From positions 1 to 64,000 of the forward strand of contig CAMCGZ010000011.1 of the NCBI GenBank assembly GCA_945874535.1: a DNA stretch of 64,000 nt, read 5' to 3'. Below are positions 45,102 to 53,636 of the stretch, piece by piece. A program made the translations under genes and the position numbers. The notes beneath the pieces are model-generated. The model was not told where the DNA came from. It did no database searches and worked only from the letters and a program-made list of their open reading frames with translations. The DNA is from Bdellovibrio sp. ZAP7 (GTDB lineage Bacteria > Bdellovibrionota > UBA1018 > CAIMNF01). Within the stretch, counting starts at the first letter, position 1. The number at the start of each line of letters is the position of its first letter.

Positions 45102-46514
45102 TCAGTAAGCGCGTGAGCTCATTTGCGACGCGTTCTTGAGCATGTTGTACATGTTCCCGCGACCACCGCTCACCATGTACTGGGAGAAGGAGCTGATCTT
45201 GGTCACGCTGTCGATCGCGAGCTGTTTCAGTTCGGCACCGGTCAGATTCGGGTACTGGCTCAGCACTTCAGCCATCATGCCCACTGCAGTCGGAGTGGCC
45301 ATCGAGGTTCCGGACATGCCCGCGTAGCGGTTGCCGGGAACGGTCGAATAGATGTCCGAGCCGGGAGCGGCCAAATCAACGGAGCGTTTTCCTACGTTTG
45401 AGAAGTAGGAAAGTCCGCCGTTCTGAGCCGTGGATGCAATGACCATCAGGCCATCCGCATTGAAGGACGCAGGGTACTTGGGGCGGACATCGATGTCCCA
45501 CTTTCCACCGAAGCTCGAGTCATTTCCGGCTGCGGCCACGACGAGGGTCCCGAAGTTCTTGAAGATGTGGTCGATGGTCTCTTTCACGGCCATGCCGCCT
45601 TCATTGTGAGTCTTGCCGAAGGAGCAGTTGATGAGACGTGCTCCGTTCTTGGCAGCATAAAGGAAGGATTCGACGATGTTGACATCGGTTTCATCGGCAT
45701 CATCCGGCACTGTCCGGATGGCCATGATTTTCACGTTCGAAGCAATCCCTGCGATGCCGATGCGATTGTTCTGCTTGGCTGCGATGGTGCCGGACACGTG
45801 GGTGCCGTGAGCGTGGCTCGCCATGGGGTCTCCGGTGGCGCGACCTTGAGAATCGCGGTCCAGAGTGTCGATTCCGTAAACATCGTCGACGTATCCGTTG
45901 CGATCGTCGTCGATTCCGTTACCCAGAACTTCACCCTTGTTGACCCACATCACTTCTTTCAGGTCTTCGTGGTTGTAGTCCACGCCGGTGTCCACCACCG
46001 CTACGATCACTTCTTTTTTGGAAGAGGTGGCCGCGAGGGTGTAGGCCTTGTTCACGGAGATTCCGTTTCCGCTGTCGTCCGCAAAAGACCAGATCTTCCC
46101 GACCAAAGGGTCGTTGAAGGAGGCTGCATCAGTGGTGTTTTCGACAGCTTGATGCTCGACAGGTTCAGGGAGAGCTTGTTTGCCGTGATAGGTGTTCCGT
46201 TCGGTGTATTCGATCAGACCTTTTTCTGCGAGCTCCTGGCGAAGAGCATCTGCATTTCCGGTTTGGACCACAAACAGGCGCCCGAAGAGGCGGGTGGCGG
46301 AGATCACGTGCTCGGAGCGAGGAAAGCGCTTGCCCTTTTTCAGTTTCACAAAAATCCGATGACGGTCCACACGAACGAGTTCGTGGTTGGACGAAACGGT
46401 CAGTTCCGAATCCGCATCGATCTCGAGGGCGTGCGAAAGTGTGGGAAGGGAGGCGAAGAGGGCCGCCAAGAAGGTGGCGGCGAGCCATTTGCGGGATTGG
46501 AACGGATGGGTCAT
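45102..46514 (-). CDS. Secreted subtilisin-like serine protease (S8 family)
   Basis: This 470-residue protein has a signal peptide (about 1-29, LAATFLAALFASLPTLSHA), an I9-type propeptide (about 30-110) and the catalytic domain with Asp in AVVDTGVDYNHEDL (about 175), His in SHAHGTHVSGTIAA (about 238) and Ser in MSGTSMATPTAVG (about 403). It should be secreted and self-activated. An AAGGAG site 6 bases before the ATG at 46514 sets the start. No C-terminal sorting domain is visible. Confidence 0.96.
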   Translation of the reverse strand: MTHPFQSRKWLAATFLAALFASLPTLSHALEIDADSELTVSSNHELVRVDRHRIFVKLKKGKRFPRSEHVISATRLFGRLFVVQTGNADALRQELAEKGLIEYTERNTYHGKQALPEPVEHQAVENTTDAASFNDPLVGKIWSFADDSGNGISVNKAYTLAATSSKKEVIVAVVDTGVDYNHEDLKEVMWVNKGEVLGNGIDDDRNGYVDDVYGIDTLDRDSQGRATGDPMASHAHGTHVSGTIAAKQNNRIGIAGIASNVKIMAIRTVPDDADETDVNIVESFLYAAKNGARLINCSFGKTHNEGGMAVKETIDHIFKNFGTLVVAAAGNDSSFGGKWDIDVRPKYPASFNADGLMVIASTAQNGGLSYFSNVGKRSVDLAAPGSDIYSTVPGNRYAGMSGTSMATPTAVGMMAEVLSQYPNLTGAELKQLAIDSVTKISSFSQYMVSGGRGNMYNMLKNASQMSSRAY

Positions 46515-46543
46515 GGGTTCTCCTTGTGTGAAAGTGCCGGCGC

Positions 46544-46573
46544 AGTCTAACTGAATGGCCGACCACCAATCAA
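46544..46573 (-). promoter_or_regulatory. Promoter of the subtilase gene
   Basis: On the minus strand TTGATT (46568-46573), 17-18 bp and TTAGACT (46544-46550), about 30 bp before the ATG with a normal ribosome site between. Confidence 0.5.
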
Positions 46574-46675
46574 GGAAATTTGACACCTCCAGCCGGAATC
46601 AATGGTCCTCATAGCGCTTCGAGCTTGAGTTGAGCCCGAAATTGCGGGATACTTAACAATGGAGGGTCTCATAAA

Positions 46676-47011
46676 ATGACCATTTTGAATCTGGTGGCAT
46701 GGTTGGGTAGCTGGGGATTGGGAATGGCAAATGCGGACATCCTCCTCCCTCCGGTAATGAAAGAGTGCCACTACCTTTCTCAGAATACCGTACAGGTCAA
46801 ATCTTGCGGCTCCAGGCAGGTTTGCTTCGCCCAGATGCAGTGCGGACTCAAGGTCACGCCGGTTTCTTGCCTGGCCAAGAACGGACGTTGTCCGGAAAAA
46901 CCCCGTGATTGCGCCGAAGACCCCCAGGTGGAGTTCGTCAAAGCCGAGGGAAATGTCCCTCCGGTCATCATGAATTCAAATGGAGTGCAGAATGGCGGGA
47001 AGGGCAACTGA
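46676..47011 (+). CDS. Small Cys-rich exported protein
   Basis: This 111-residue protein has a short signal peptide (about 1-20, ending MANA) and a mature part with eight Cys (CHYLSQ, KSCGS, VCFAQMQCG, SCLAKNGRCP, DCAED), enough for four disulfides. No family recognised. GGAGG is placed 9 bases before the ATG. It opens a run of six same-strand genes. Confidence 0.7.
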   Translation: MTILNLVAWLGSWGLGMANADILLPPVMKECHYLSQNTVQVKSCGSRQVCFAQMQCGLKVTPVSCLAKNGRCPEKPRDCAEDPQVEFVKAEGNVPPVIMNSNGVQNGGKGN

Positions 47012-47027
47012 GGGCTTGAGTCGGGCC

Positions 47028-47288
47028 ATGCGGGTCCGATTCAGTCTGTTTCTATGGGTCATGGCATTGCCGCTACTCGCCTCTCCGGCTCGTGCGGGTA
47101 TGGGGCCGGTGAGTACGATTCGCGGACAAGTGCTGTCTTTTGATGAGCGCAAAGTCAGGCTACGGGTCGGGAATTCTGCCATCTTTGTCGCCCGGGACAC
47201 CATCGACGAGCGCTCCCTGAAAGTGGGGGCTTCAGTGGATTCGGTTTCTCCGAGTTCCGAGCTGTTTCCTGATCGAAAAAACCGATGA
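47028..47288 (+). CDS. Small exported protein of unknown function
   Basis: This 86-residue protein has a signal peptide (MRVRFSLFLWVMALPLLASPARA, cleavage near 23) and a beta-rich mature part (STIRGQVLSFDERKVRLRVG, SAIFVARDTIDE) that could be a small OB-like barrel. The start at 47028 is chosen for the signal peptide; the ORF extends upstream over the previous gene. Its stop overlaps the next start (ATGA). Confidence 0.7.
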   Translation: MRVRFSLFLWVMALPLLASPARAGMGPVSTIRGQVLSFDERKVRLRVGNSAIFVARDTIDERSLKVGASVDSVSPSSELFPDRKNR

Positions 47289-48241
47289 TTCCGAGTGCGG
47301 CGCTCCTGGACTCCTGGAGAGGTGGAATTCTCAGGCGGACCCTTCGCCTGGGCCTTGCCAGAAGGATTTTTGTAGACCGGGCGCTCCGGACTCCGCTCTG
47401 GTTCTCGGTTTCTCTGGGGCTGAATGTCTTGCTGGTCTGGCAGTTCCCGGAATTCTCGTTCTATGCCGTTCCGCTGATTTTGGGCGTGCCACACCTGTTG
47501 GCGAGCTTCCGTTACGGTTGGGGTGAGTCGCGAGCATGGAGCCTCTATGCGGGGATCACTCTCGTGTTCGGGTGTGTGTTGGCAATGGGTGCGCCTGCGG
47601 CTTGGGCCCTGGTTGCGATAGCGGTCACGCTGCTGGGCATGCTCCGCCGGGGAATGAAGTTGCGGTGGATTTCGGCGAGCGGGGTCTTAGGGATGATCGG
47701 CTACGGATTTCATGCCGATCCGTACAAAACCGCGCTGTCTCTGGCTGTTCTACATAATTTCGTGGCCTTCTTTTTTTGGTTCCGATCCATTCGATCATCC
47801 AGCGAGCGTCGAGGGGCGATGTTTGCCCTCGGAATGACCGGGGTGGCTTGTGCGATGATTCCATTCTTACCAAACACCGCCTTGCTCGGTGAGATCTCCT
47901 GGAACCTGGCCGGTCTTCAGGCAGACCGGTTCGGGGTCGCTTTTGTCCGGATTTTTCTTTTGACCCAGTCCCTGCACTACTTCATTTGGTTGAAGGCGAT
48001 TCCCGATCAGCACGCCCCGACCCAAGTCCCGAAAAGTTTCAGGTCAGGCTTTCGTGAGGATCGTTTGTGGTTCGGACCCTTCGTGCATGCCATGGTCCTG
48101 ATTCTGGTGGTCGGGTTCCTCGTGTGGGCTCTTGGCGTGGACCGCGAAAGCGCGCGTCGAGCCTATGTCTATTTGGCGGCCTATCACGGATTCGCAGAAC
48201 TCGCTTTTTTGGCCGGTATTCCGGGTCGGAGCAGGGGGTGA
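47285..48241 (+). CDS. Multi-pass membrane protein, possibly Brp/Blh-like
   Basis: This 318-residue inner-membrane protein has about 8-9 helices. Intramembrane His residues occur in PLILGVPHLLASFRYGWG, AVLHNFVAFFFW, TQSLHYFIWLKAIPDQHAP and LAAYHGFAELAFL. This pattern, especially 'LG(V/I)PH' near the N-terminus, recalls the Brp/Blh beta-carotene dioxygenases ('GxPHGxxD'), but the Asp of that motif is absent here. I regard it as an unknown family with that possible kinship. ATGA overlaps link it to both neighbours' translation. Confidence 0.65.
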   Translation: MIPSAALLDSWRGGILRRTLRLGLARRIFVDRALRTPLWFSVSLGLNVLLVWQFPEFSFYAVPLILGVPHLLASFRYGWGESRAWSLYAGITLVFGCVLAMGAPAAWALVAIAVTLLGMLRRGMKLRWISASGVLGMIGYGFHADPYKTALSLAVLHNFVAFFFWFRSIRSSSERRGAMFALGMTGVACAMIPFLPNTALLGEISWNLAGLQADRFGVAFVRIFLLTQSLHYFIWLKAIPDQHAPTQVPKSFRSGFREDRLWFGPFVHAMVLILVVGFLVWALGVDRESARRAYVYLAAYHGFAELAFLAGIPGRSRG

Positions 48242-48654
48242 GTTGTGATCACTCCTATTCGGTCTTTCTGTATTTCTGGCAAGGCGATTGTGCCGAGATC
48301 TTTGCCCGTGCGCCTCTGAATCCCGAGATCGGATTCGCAGCCTACTTGTTTTTCTTTGCGATGACCTGCCTGTTTGAATGGCCGTGGTACCGGACGCCGG
48401 GACGAGTGGTGGTTCTGAATCTGCTCACGCACCCCTTGGTGGTGTGGGCTTGGCCGGCGCTGACCCGGAGTCTTGGCGGGGGCTACGGGAGCTATGTTCT
48501 GGCAGCAGAGGTTTTTGCCCCGGCACTGGAGGCTTGGGCGCTTCATCGGATCTGGAGGGTGCCAGCCCGCAGGGCGTTTTGGATAGCCCTCGGAGCCAAT
48601 CTTTTCTCCTGGTTGGTCGGGGGTGAGATCGTGAACCGCTGGCTGCGGGCATGA
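48238..48654 (+). CDS. Membrane protein of unknown function
   Basis: This 138-residue protein has four predicted helices, with NLLTHPLVVWAWPALT, AAEVFAPALEAWALHRIW and GANLFSWLVGG. The GTG at 48238 overlaps the upstream stop (GTGA) and is preferred to the ORF's long upstream extension, which has no membrane character. Its stop overlaps the next start (ATGA). No family recognised with confidence. Confidence 0.7.
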   Translation: MSCDHSYSVFLYFWQGDCAEIFARAPLNPEIGFAAYLFFFAMTCLFEWPWYRTPGRVVVLNLLTHPLVVWAWPALTRSLGGGYGSYVLAAEVFAPALEAWALHRIWRVPARRAFWIALGANLFSWLVGGEIVNRWLRA

Positions 48655-48869
48655 ACCCTGCACCTCCTGGTGGGGAGAGGTGCCTCATGTTTCTGACCTC
48701 AGGTTTCTTTCTGGTCTTGTCGTTGGCGATTTTTCTGTTCAATGCACGGCTGGGTGAGCGGGTTTCCTTCTCGCTCGGCGGTGTGGCATCCATCCTTCTT
48801 GCGCTTGCCATTGTGCTATTTATTTCAGCTTGGGCTCGAAAAAGCATCCGTGGCGTGAAAAGATCCTGA
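48651..48869 (+). CDS. Small two-helix membrane protein
   Basis: This 72-residue protein has two transmembrane helices (about 12-28 and 41-60: FLTSGFFLVLSLAIFLF, VASILLALAIVLFISAW) and a basic C-terminus. It is translated in overlap (ATGA) with the upstream gene and ends 4 bp before yceI. The start could be Met13. Confidence 0.65.
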   Translation: MNPAPPGGERCLMFLTSGFFLVLSLAIFLFNARLGERVSFSLGGVASILLALAIVLFISAWARKSIRGVKRS

Positions 48870-48873
48870 TGAC

Positions 48874-49422
48874 ATGAGTCCAGAAACCGCATTCATCGAT
48901 TACCGTGTTGTGCCGGAGCGTTCCCTCGTGAGCTTCTCGGTCAAGCACCTGATGATCTCGAAAGTGAAGGGGCATTTTGAGCGGTTCAGCGGGTTGCTTC
49001 GTCTCAATCCGGCTGATTGGGCCAGGAGTGAATTCAGCGGAGGGGTCGAGGTCGCTTCGATCACCACCTCGGACCGCTCCCGGGACGAATACCTTCGGAC
49101 GAACGAGTTCTTCGACCCGAAGCGATTTCCAGAAATGACGTTCAAATCAACGGTGATCCGTCTCGGGAGCCGGGATGGGATCAAAATCTCAGGGATCCTT
49201 CGAATCAAAGACGCCCAGGGGCCTGTGGAGCTCGAGGTCGAGGGGTTGGGAGCGGTCCTGGTGGAGGCGGCGAAGCTTCCGGATCATTTTGAGATTCACG
49301 CCCGGGCCAAGATGGATCGGCGTGAGTTCGGCCTCGTGTGGCCCCCGGCGATCGAGGCGGGGGGAGTGCTGGTAGGGAATGAGGTCGAAATTGATCTGAA
49401 GTTCTATTGGGTTAAGGCTTAA
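48874..49422 (+). CDS. YceI-family lipid-binding protein
   Basis: This 182-residue protein has the YceI lipocalin-like fold: DYRVVPERSLVSFSVKHLMISKVKGHF, DEYLRTNEFFDPKRFPEMTFKST and the C-terminal 'AKMDRREFGL' strand. Known members bind polyisoprenoids or fatty acid amides. There is no signal peptide, so it is cytosolic here, unlike many YceI proteins. It closes the operon starting at 46676. No ribosome site is clear in the 4-bp gap, consistent with coupling. Confidence 0.9.
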   Translation: MSPETAFIDYRVVPERSLVSFSVKHLMISKVKGHFERFSGLLRLNPADWARSEFSGGVEVASITTSDRSRDEYLRTNEFFDPKRFPEMTFKSTVIRLGSRDGIKISGILRIKDAQGPVELEVEGLGAVLVEAAKLPDHFEIHARAKMDRREFGLVWPPAIEAGGVLVGNEVEIDLKFYWVKA

Positions 49423-49445
49423 TTCCTTCCTGGGGCATTTAGGGC

Positions 49446-49473
49446 TTTACATTAATAATGCGCTGCGTTAAAA
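49446..49473 (+). promoter_or_regulatory. Candidate promoter of the exported-protein gene at 49530
   Basis: TTTACA (49446-49451), 16 bp and TTAAAA (49468-49473), with room for a normal leader and ribosome site (AAAGGA). Confidence 0.4.
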
Positions 49474-49529
49474 GTCGGCAGTCATTTTCAACCCTAGCCC
49501 CCTCTCTGAATGAGAAAGGAATTCCCCCA

Positions 49530-50675
49530 ATGAAGTCCCTCTTTTCCCTTTTGATCCTCCTTCAGGCCGCGAGTGCCTACGCAGAATCCAAAATCGTGGT
49601 GACCCCGATCAGCCAAAAGATTCAACTGAAGGCCACCCGGACGAATGCCAATGGCCCGATCGAAGCGCAGGAAGACTATATTTTGAGCGCCCAGCGCAGT
49701 TTGGTGACCACCGAGATCATCACTTCGGTTGAGTATTCTTGCGAAGATGTCGACACCAATTCAGACGGTCGCCAAGGCAACTGGCACGGATTCTACGAGG
49801 CTCCGCAGGCCAAGAAGGCGGATTCTCTTGCGAAAGCCATTCAAGGTGTGGGCGACCGGACCGCACCGCACCTGGTTGCATACTTCATGAAAGGTAAGCC
49901 CCGGTCCTGGAGTGCCTTCACCAAACTCATCAAGACTGCTGCGAAAGACATGACTGCAAAGGGCATTCCTTCCGGTTGGGCGAGCCAGGTGATTTACACC
50001 CACAAAGAAGAGAACATCCGCAATCTGGGATACCTTTCGAATGCTGTCGATTGCCGGGCAGACGTGAAAACCTACAAGATTGAAAACTCCGAGAAGCTGG
50101 GCGAAGTGAATGCTCTCGTGAAACTGAAGGCGCGAAACATTTCTTTGCTTCCGGGCGAGTCGGAAAATTTTGAAATTCAGTATGACGGGAAGCGTGTCTC
50201 TGTGACGGCGAGCGAAGGTTACAACCAGGTCGCCTCACGCGTCGCTTATTCGGACTACGGAAACCGTTATGACACTTCTGCAAGCGTGGAGTTGATCGGA
50301 ATGTCCCGTAAGGCGGTGACCCCGGGCAACCTGATTGAGTCTAATCGGTCTCGCATCGCCGCGGACGGAACCCTGGTGATCTCTCATCAGGGACTGAGTG
50401 CACTCGCGGTGAATCGCGAGTTCGCAGCCAAGTGTAAAGCGATCGTCAGCGCGAGCGTGATCGGTACCGAGGGATCCTTCTGGAATTCCAAGGATCGCAC
50501 CCTCATGAGCCGCGAGATCCAGCTCGATCTTTCTGCGGGCCAAACTGTTGCCTCTTTTGGCAATACCGGCAAGTCGACAAAAGAGGACCTTTCAGTGAGC
50601 TACGATCTCCGCTTCGCACCCGGCTGCCCGTTCTACAACAGCAAGCCGACTTTGAAGTCCCTGATCGGAGATTGA
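49530..50675 (+). CDS. Exported protein of unknown function
   Basis: This 381-residue protein has a signal peptide (MKSLFSLLILLQAASAYA, cleavage near 18). The mature part is beta-rich with several Cys (EYSCEDVD, AVDCRADV, AAKCKAIV, APGCPFYN) and no family that I recognise. The ATG at 49530 follows AAAGGA. It ends 4 bp before another exported-protein gene, so the two likely act together in the envelope. Confidence 0.75.
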   Translation: MKSLFSLLILLQAASAYAESKIVVTPISQKIQLKATRTNANGPIEAQEDYILSAQRSLVTTEIITSVEYSCEDVDTNSDGRQGNWHGFYEAPQAKKADSLAKAIQGVGDRTAPHLVAYFMKGKPRSWSAFTKLIKTAAKDMTAKGIPSGWASQVIYTHKEENIRNLGYLSNAVDCRADVKTYKIENSEKLGEVNALVKLKARNISLLPGESENFEIQYDGKRVSVTASEGYNQVASRVAYSDYGNRYDTSASVELIGMSRKAVTPGNLIESNRSRIAADGTLVISHQGLSALAVNREFAAKCKAIVSASVIGTEGSFWNSKDRTLMSREIQLDLSAGQTVASFGNTGKSTKEDLSVSYDLRFAPGCPFYNSKPTLKSLIGD

Positions 50676-50679
50676 AATC

Positions 50680-51711
50680 ATGAAACGCCTGGCTCAAATC
50701 TTCAGCACGGCGATTTTGTTCCTGAGTTTGGGTGGCACCTCGTACTCCGCGGAGTCCGGGGTGCTTCCCTCGCTCGGGGATCTAACCAGAGCCCTGAACC
50801 AGTATTGTTCCGAGCCGGGGACCGAGAATTCGGCCGATTGCCTCAAGGCTTATCTCTCGTATCGTTGTACGGTGAATTTCACTTTCAGCGATCCGTTTTA
50901 CATCTATTCTTGCATAGATGCCTCGTTGGATCTCGTCGATGTGCTGGATCTCACGCAAGTGAAGGTCGATCCCACCCGGGACGCGGGGGTGAACGGGCTC
51001 AAGCTCCACCAGGTGGCCTTTACTTCCCGACTCAAAAAAGCATTCTCAGCGGATCCGTCGATATTTTCGGGCTGGATGCAGACCTTCCAGTCGGAGTTCG
51101 AGGACTCCTACCGCAACGGGGCTGTCCATTCTCTTTGGACGGTTGCCGTCCGGATCACGGGCTCCCGCGAGCGTGCGATTGGATTCATGACCACGGTCTT
51201 CCAGGATTTCGCCAGCAAAGGGTATTTCGATCTCGTCGACTCGGCCTTGGGTCGGAAGGCTCGCTCGAATCTGATGAGCTTGAATGGATTTTATGATCTC
51301 CTGGTTTCCAATCGGGTTGAGGCGAACCAGAATCCCTCGTATTCGCTTTATCCGTACATCGAGGGAGCAAAGGACCTCCATCCCCTGGCACACCATTTCT
51401 ACACTCCGGCTTACCTTTCCATGCGCTTGAAGCAGCTCGGGCACGAGGATCGTGTCGCAGCCTATGTGAGTTTGTTGTTCAATACTTCTTACGAGTTTTT
51501 GAAGCTAGACCGGAAGATGCAAACCGGTCGCTGGCCACTCCGGGATCCTGCACCTTTCGACGGCAAAAAGTACTCGCTTCAGGTACAGAAGATCTACACC
51601 GGTTACCGTGGAGCGCTTTACGGGATCGGAAAGAATTCGGCGTTGGACTACATCACCTTTGCCAAGAAGCTCGTTGCCGACCCATCAGGCTTCATTTCAT
51701 CGCTTCATTGA
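50680..51711 (+). CDS. Exported protein of unknown function
   Basis: This 343-residue protein has a signal peptide (MKRLAQIFSTAILFLSLGGTSYS) and a helical mature part with four Cys early on (YCSEPG, ADCLKAY, YRCTVN, YSCIDA), then HSLWTVAVRITGSRERAIGFM and a long helical C-terminus. No family recognised. It overlaps the convergent clostripain-like gene by 7 bp. Co-transcribed with the preceding gene. Confidence 0.75.
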   Translation: MKRLAQIFSTAILFLSLGGTSYSAESGVLPSLGDLTRALNQYCSEPGTENSADCLKAYLSYRCTVNFTFSDPFYIYSCIDASLDLVDVLDLTQVKVDPTRDAGVNGLKLHQVAFTSRLKKAFSADPSIFSGWMQTFQSEFEDSYRNGAVHSLWTVAVRITGSRERAIGFMTTVFQDFASKGYFDLVDSALGRKARSNLMSLNGFYDLLVSNRVEANQNPSYSLYPYIEGAKDLHPLAHHFYTPAYLSMRLKQLGHEDRVAAYVSLLFNTSYEFLKLDRKMQTGRWPLRDPAPFDGKKYSLQVQKIYTGYRGALYGIGKNSALDYITFAKKLVADPSGFISSLH

Positions 51712-52937
51712 GGACGCAGTCCGAGCAATGAACTACAGGCAATTGCCCATGCAGGATGCCTTCTGCCAAATGGCGAACTCGCGTATGCGGTGGTCTCCGG
51801 ACTGCAGCTGAGTGAAACTCCCCGGGCTGGGCTTGAGCCGCTGGTGGCACTGGCTGCGACAATCGAGGAGTCCTCAGGGTAGTGATCCTGTTGCAGAGCA
51901 CCCGTGGAGTCGATGCGGACCCTTCCCGGGCTCCATCTTCTCAGTGCTTCGCCAAGGGACACTTCTGTTACCGGCCGGATACGAGTGAGGACTTCAACCA
52001 AGTGTCCGAAATCCACCGCCGTGTCCCGGTATTCGTTCCGGGTCAGAATCAGATTCTTTTTAAGCAAGACACGTTCTTCTTCAGAGAGTGTCAGGATCTG
52101 GTGAGAGACCGCATCCAGGTCCTGATCCAAAAGTTCAATTTTTTCAGCCTCCAAAGAGAGAAGGGAGGCTGAAAAATCCGCTTGCCCTGCGTCCGCATGA
52201 GGATAGTGGCGCACATAGTTCTCACCCAGTTCCCGGACGCTCATCGCCGGGTTAGATTGCAGCATTGCCAGTGGCGAGACATGGTCGAATCCATTCACAT
52301 CGAACTGAGAACCGAGCAGGTATCGGGCTTGCCCGCGGAGGGCATGGGCCACCTCGCCGAAGGCCATGCGACAAGCATCAAAGATCATCAGATCAAGAGG
52401 CGCGCCCCGCTGATTTGAAAATTGCCGCAGGACCGACCGAACACCCGAAAGCGACATCACCTCTTCACGGTTGCCGTCTTCGATCACTCCACGCCAGTTC
52501 ATCCCGTGACTCCCGATCACCAGGGCGTAGCGATCTGCCGGGAAGTGTTTCATTCCCCATTTCAAGAAGCGCGAAAGGGTCCGGGGTTGCGCGGAGCGGG
52601 TCTCGTCGGAGTGGGTTTCGAGAACGAACGAGTGAGGGAGGTCCTGATCCATCCGGCCGGGGGTGCCGTCGTCTTTCAGGATGAGTGTGCGTTCACTTTT
52701 CCGGGTTCCCGGATAATCCGTCTCGACGACCAGATTCAGGTTGGAGTCGGACCCGACTTTCTCAAATTGCCTCAGATAAGGGATGCTGAACTCATAGAGG
52801 TCGTTATCGACCGCCCAATAAACGAGGACCGTCCAGGTCTCAGCTCGCGCGTGGAGTGCTGGAGTGATGAGCCCCGCTAAAAATAAAGTCATCAGCCACG
52901 GTTTCAAGTTCCGAATCCTCTTCGGACACTCTGCCAT
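51705..52937 (-). CDS. Clostripain-like (C11 family) cysteine peptidase, exported
   Basis: This 410-residue protein has a signal peptide after a basic n-region (KPWLMTLFLAGLITPALHARA). WTVLVYWAVDNDLYEFS begins the C11 domain; His lies in VIGSHGMNWRGV (about 143) and Cys in MIFDACRMAFGEVAHAL (about 188), followed by YLLGSQFDVNGFD. C11 enzymes cut after basic residues. GGGAGG directly abuts the ATG at 52937, so a start at the later ATG near 52892 is possible. Divergent from the OMP gene. Confidence 0.88.
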   Translation of the reverse strand: MAECPKRIRNLKPWLMTLFLAGLITPALHARAETWTVLVYWAVDNDLYEFSIPYLRQFEKVGSDSNLNLVVETDYPGTRKSERTLILKDDGTPGRMDQDLPHSFVLETHSDETRSAQPRTLSRFLKWGMKHFPADRYALVIGSHGMNWRGVIEDGNREEVMSLSGVRSVLRQFSNQRGAPLDLMIFDACRMAFGEVAHALRGQARYLLGSQFDVNGFDHVSPLAMLQSNPAMSVRELGENYVRHYPHADAGQADFSASLLSLEAEKIELLDQDLDAVSHQILTLSEEERVLLKKNLILTRNEYRDTAVDFGHLVEVLTRIRPVTEVSLGEALRRWSPGRVRIDSTGALQQDHYPEDSSIVAASATSGSSPARGVSLSCSPETTAYASSPFGRRHPAWAIACSSLLGLRPQ

Positions 52938-52980
52938 CCTCCCGGTGATTCTGGCAATGCGCTGCGCGGAGTTTTCAGGG

Positions 52981-53010
52981 TTGACAGAGAGCGGGCACCC
53001 CGCCAATCTT
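52981..53010 (+). promoter_or_regulatory. Promoter of the OMP barrel gene
   Basis: TTGACA (52981-52986), 18 bp and AATCTT (53005-53010). The -10 box is poor, but a good ribosome site (AAGGAG) follows. Confidence 0.45.
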
Positions 53011-53033
53011 TTAGCATCAAAAGGAGATTTCTC

Positions 53034-53570
53034 ATGAAACTGTCCACCCGCATTTCCGTGCTGTGTATCGCCCTGGTCGCTTTGCTTGCCCCTGTTGCCC
53101 ACGCCATCCCCGGTGTGAGTTTCGGAATCATGGGTGGACCGAACCTGACTCTGCCGACGACCTCGTCTGCTCTTCCTGCCGGAACTGAGCTGACCGGGAC
53201 AATCGGTTATTCGGTCGGACCCTCGGTTGGCATCGGGCCTTTGGAGCTCTCAGCCCTTTATTCCAGCTATGGATCGAAGCTCACCTTCCTCGGAATCAGC
53301 CAAACATCAAGTAGCAATTATCTCGATTTCCCTGCGCTTTACCGCATCGGTGCAGGCCCACTCAGTGTGGGACTCGGTGGCTTCTACTCCATCTGTCTTG
53401 AGAATGGCTGTACTTCTGACAACAACAAGTACGGCGCGACTGCGAGCGTCCGTGCCACCGTTCCTGTCGTCGGATTTTTTGTCGATGGCCGTTTCAACCT
53501 CGATCTGAAAGACAATGCTGGCAGCAAGTCCTCTGCGCTGGCCGTTCTTCTCGGTTACGACTTCATCTGA
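53034..53570 (+). CDS. Outer-membrane beta-barrel protein
   Basis: This 178-residue protein has a signal peptide (about 1-24, LCIALVALLAPVAHA) and alternating amphipathic strands throughout (GYSVGPSVGIGPLELSALY, PLSVGLGGFYSICL, GATASVRATVPVVGFFVD), ending LGYDFI. It fits a small 8-strand barrel of the OmpW/OMP_b-brl kind. A single Cys pair lies in a loop (CLENGC). AAGGAG 8 bases before the ATG and the following terminator make it a single-gene unit, probably well expressed. Confidence 0.85.
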   Translation: MKLSTRISVLCIALVALLAPVAHAIPGVSFGIMGGPNLTLPTTSSALPAGTELTGTIGYSVGPSVGIGPLELSALYSSYGSKLTFLGISQTSSSNYLDFPALYRIGAGPLSVGLGGFYSICLENGCTSDNNKYGATASVRATVPVVGFFVDGRFNLDLKDNAGSKSSALAVLLGYDFI

Positions 53571-53590
53571 TCTTAGGATTCCATCTTCAA

Positions 53591-53623
53591 GGGGGGTCGG
53601 CTGAGCCGGCTCCCTTTTTTTTT
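53591..53623 (+). terminator. Rho-independent terminator
   Basis: GGGGGTCGGC (from 53591) pairs with GCCGGCTCCC, allowing two G.T pairs, followed by nine T residues. It ends the OMP transcript. Confidence 0.85.
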
Positions 53624-53636
53624 GAGGTCTGCTGGA

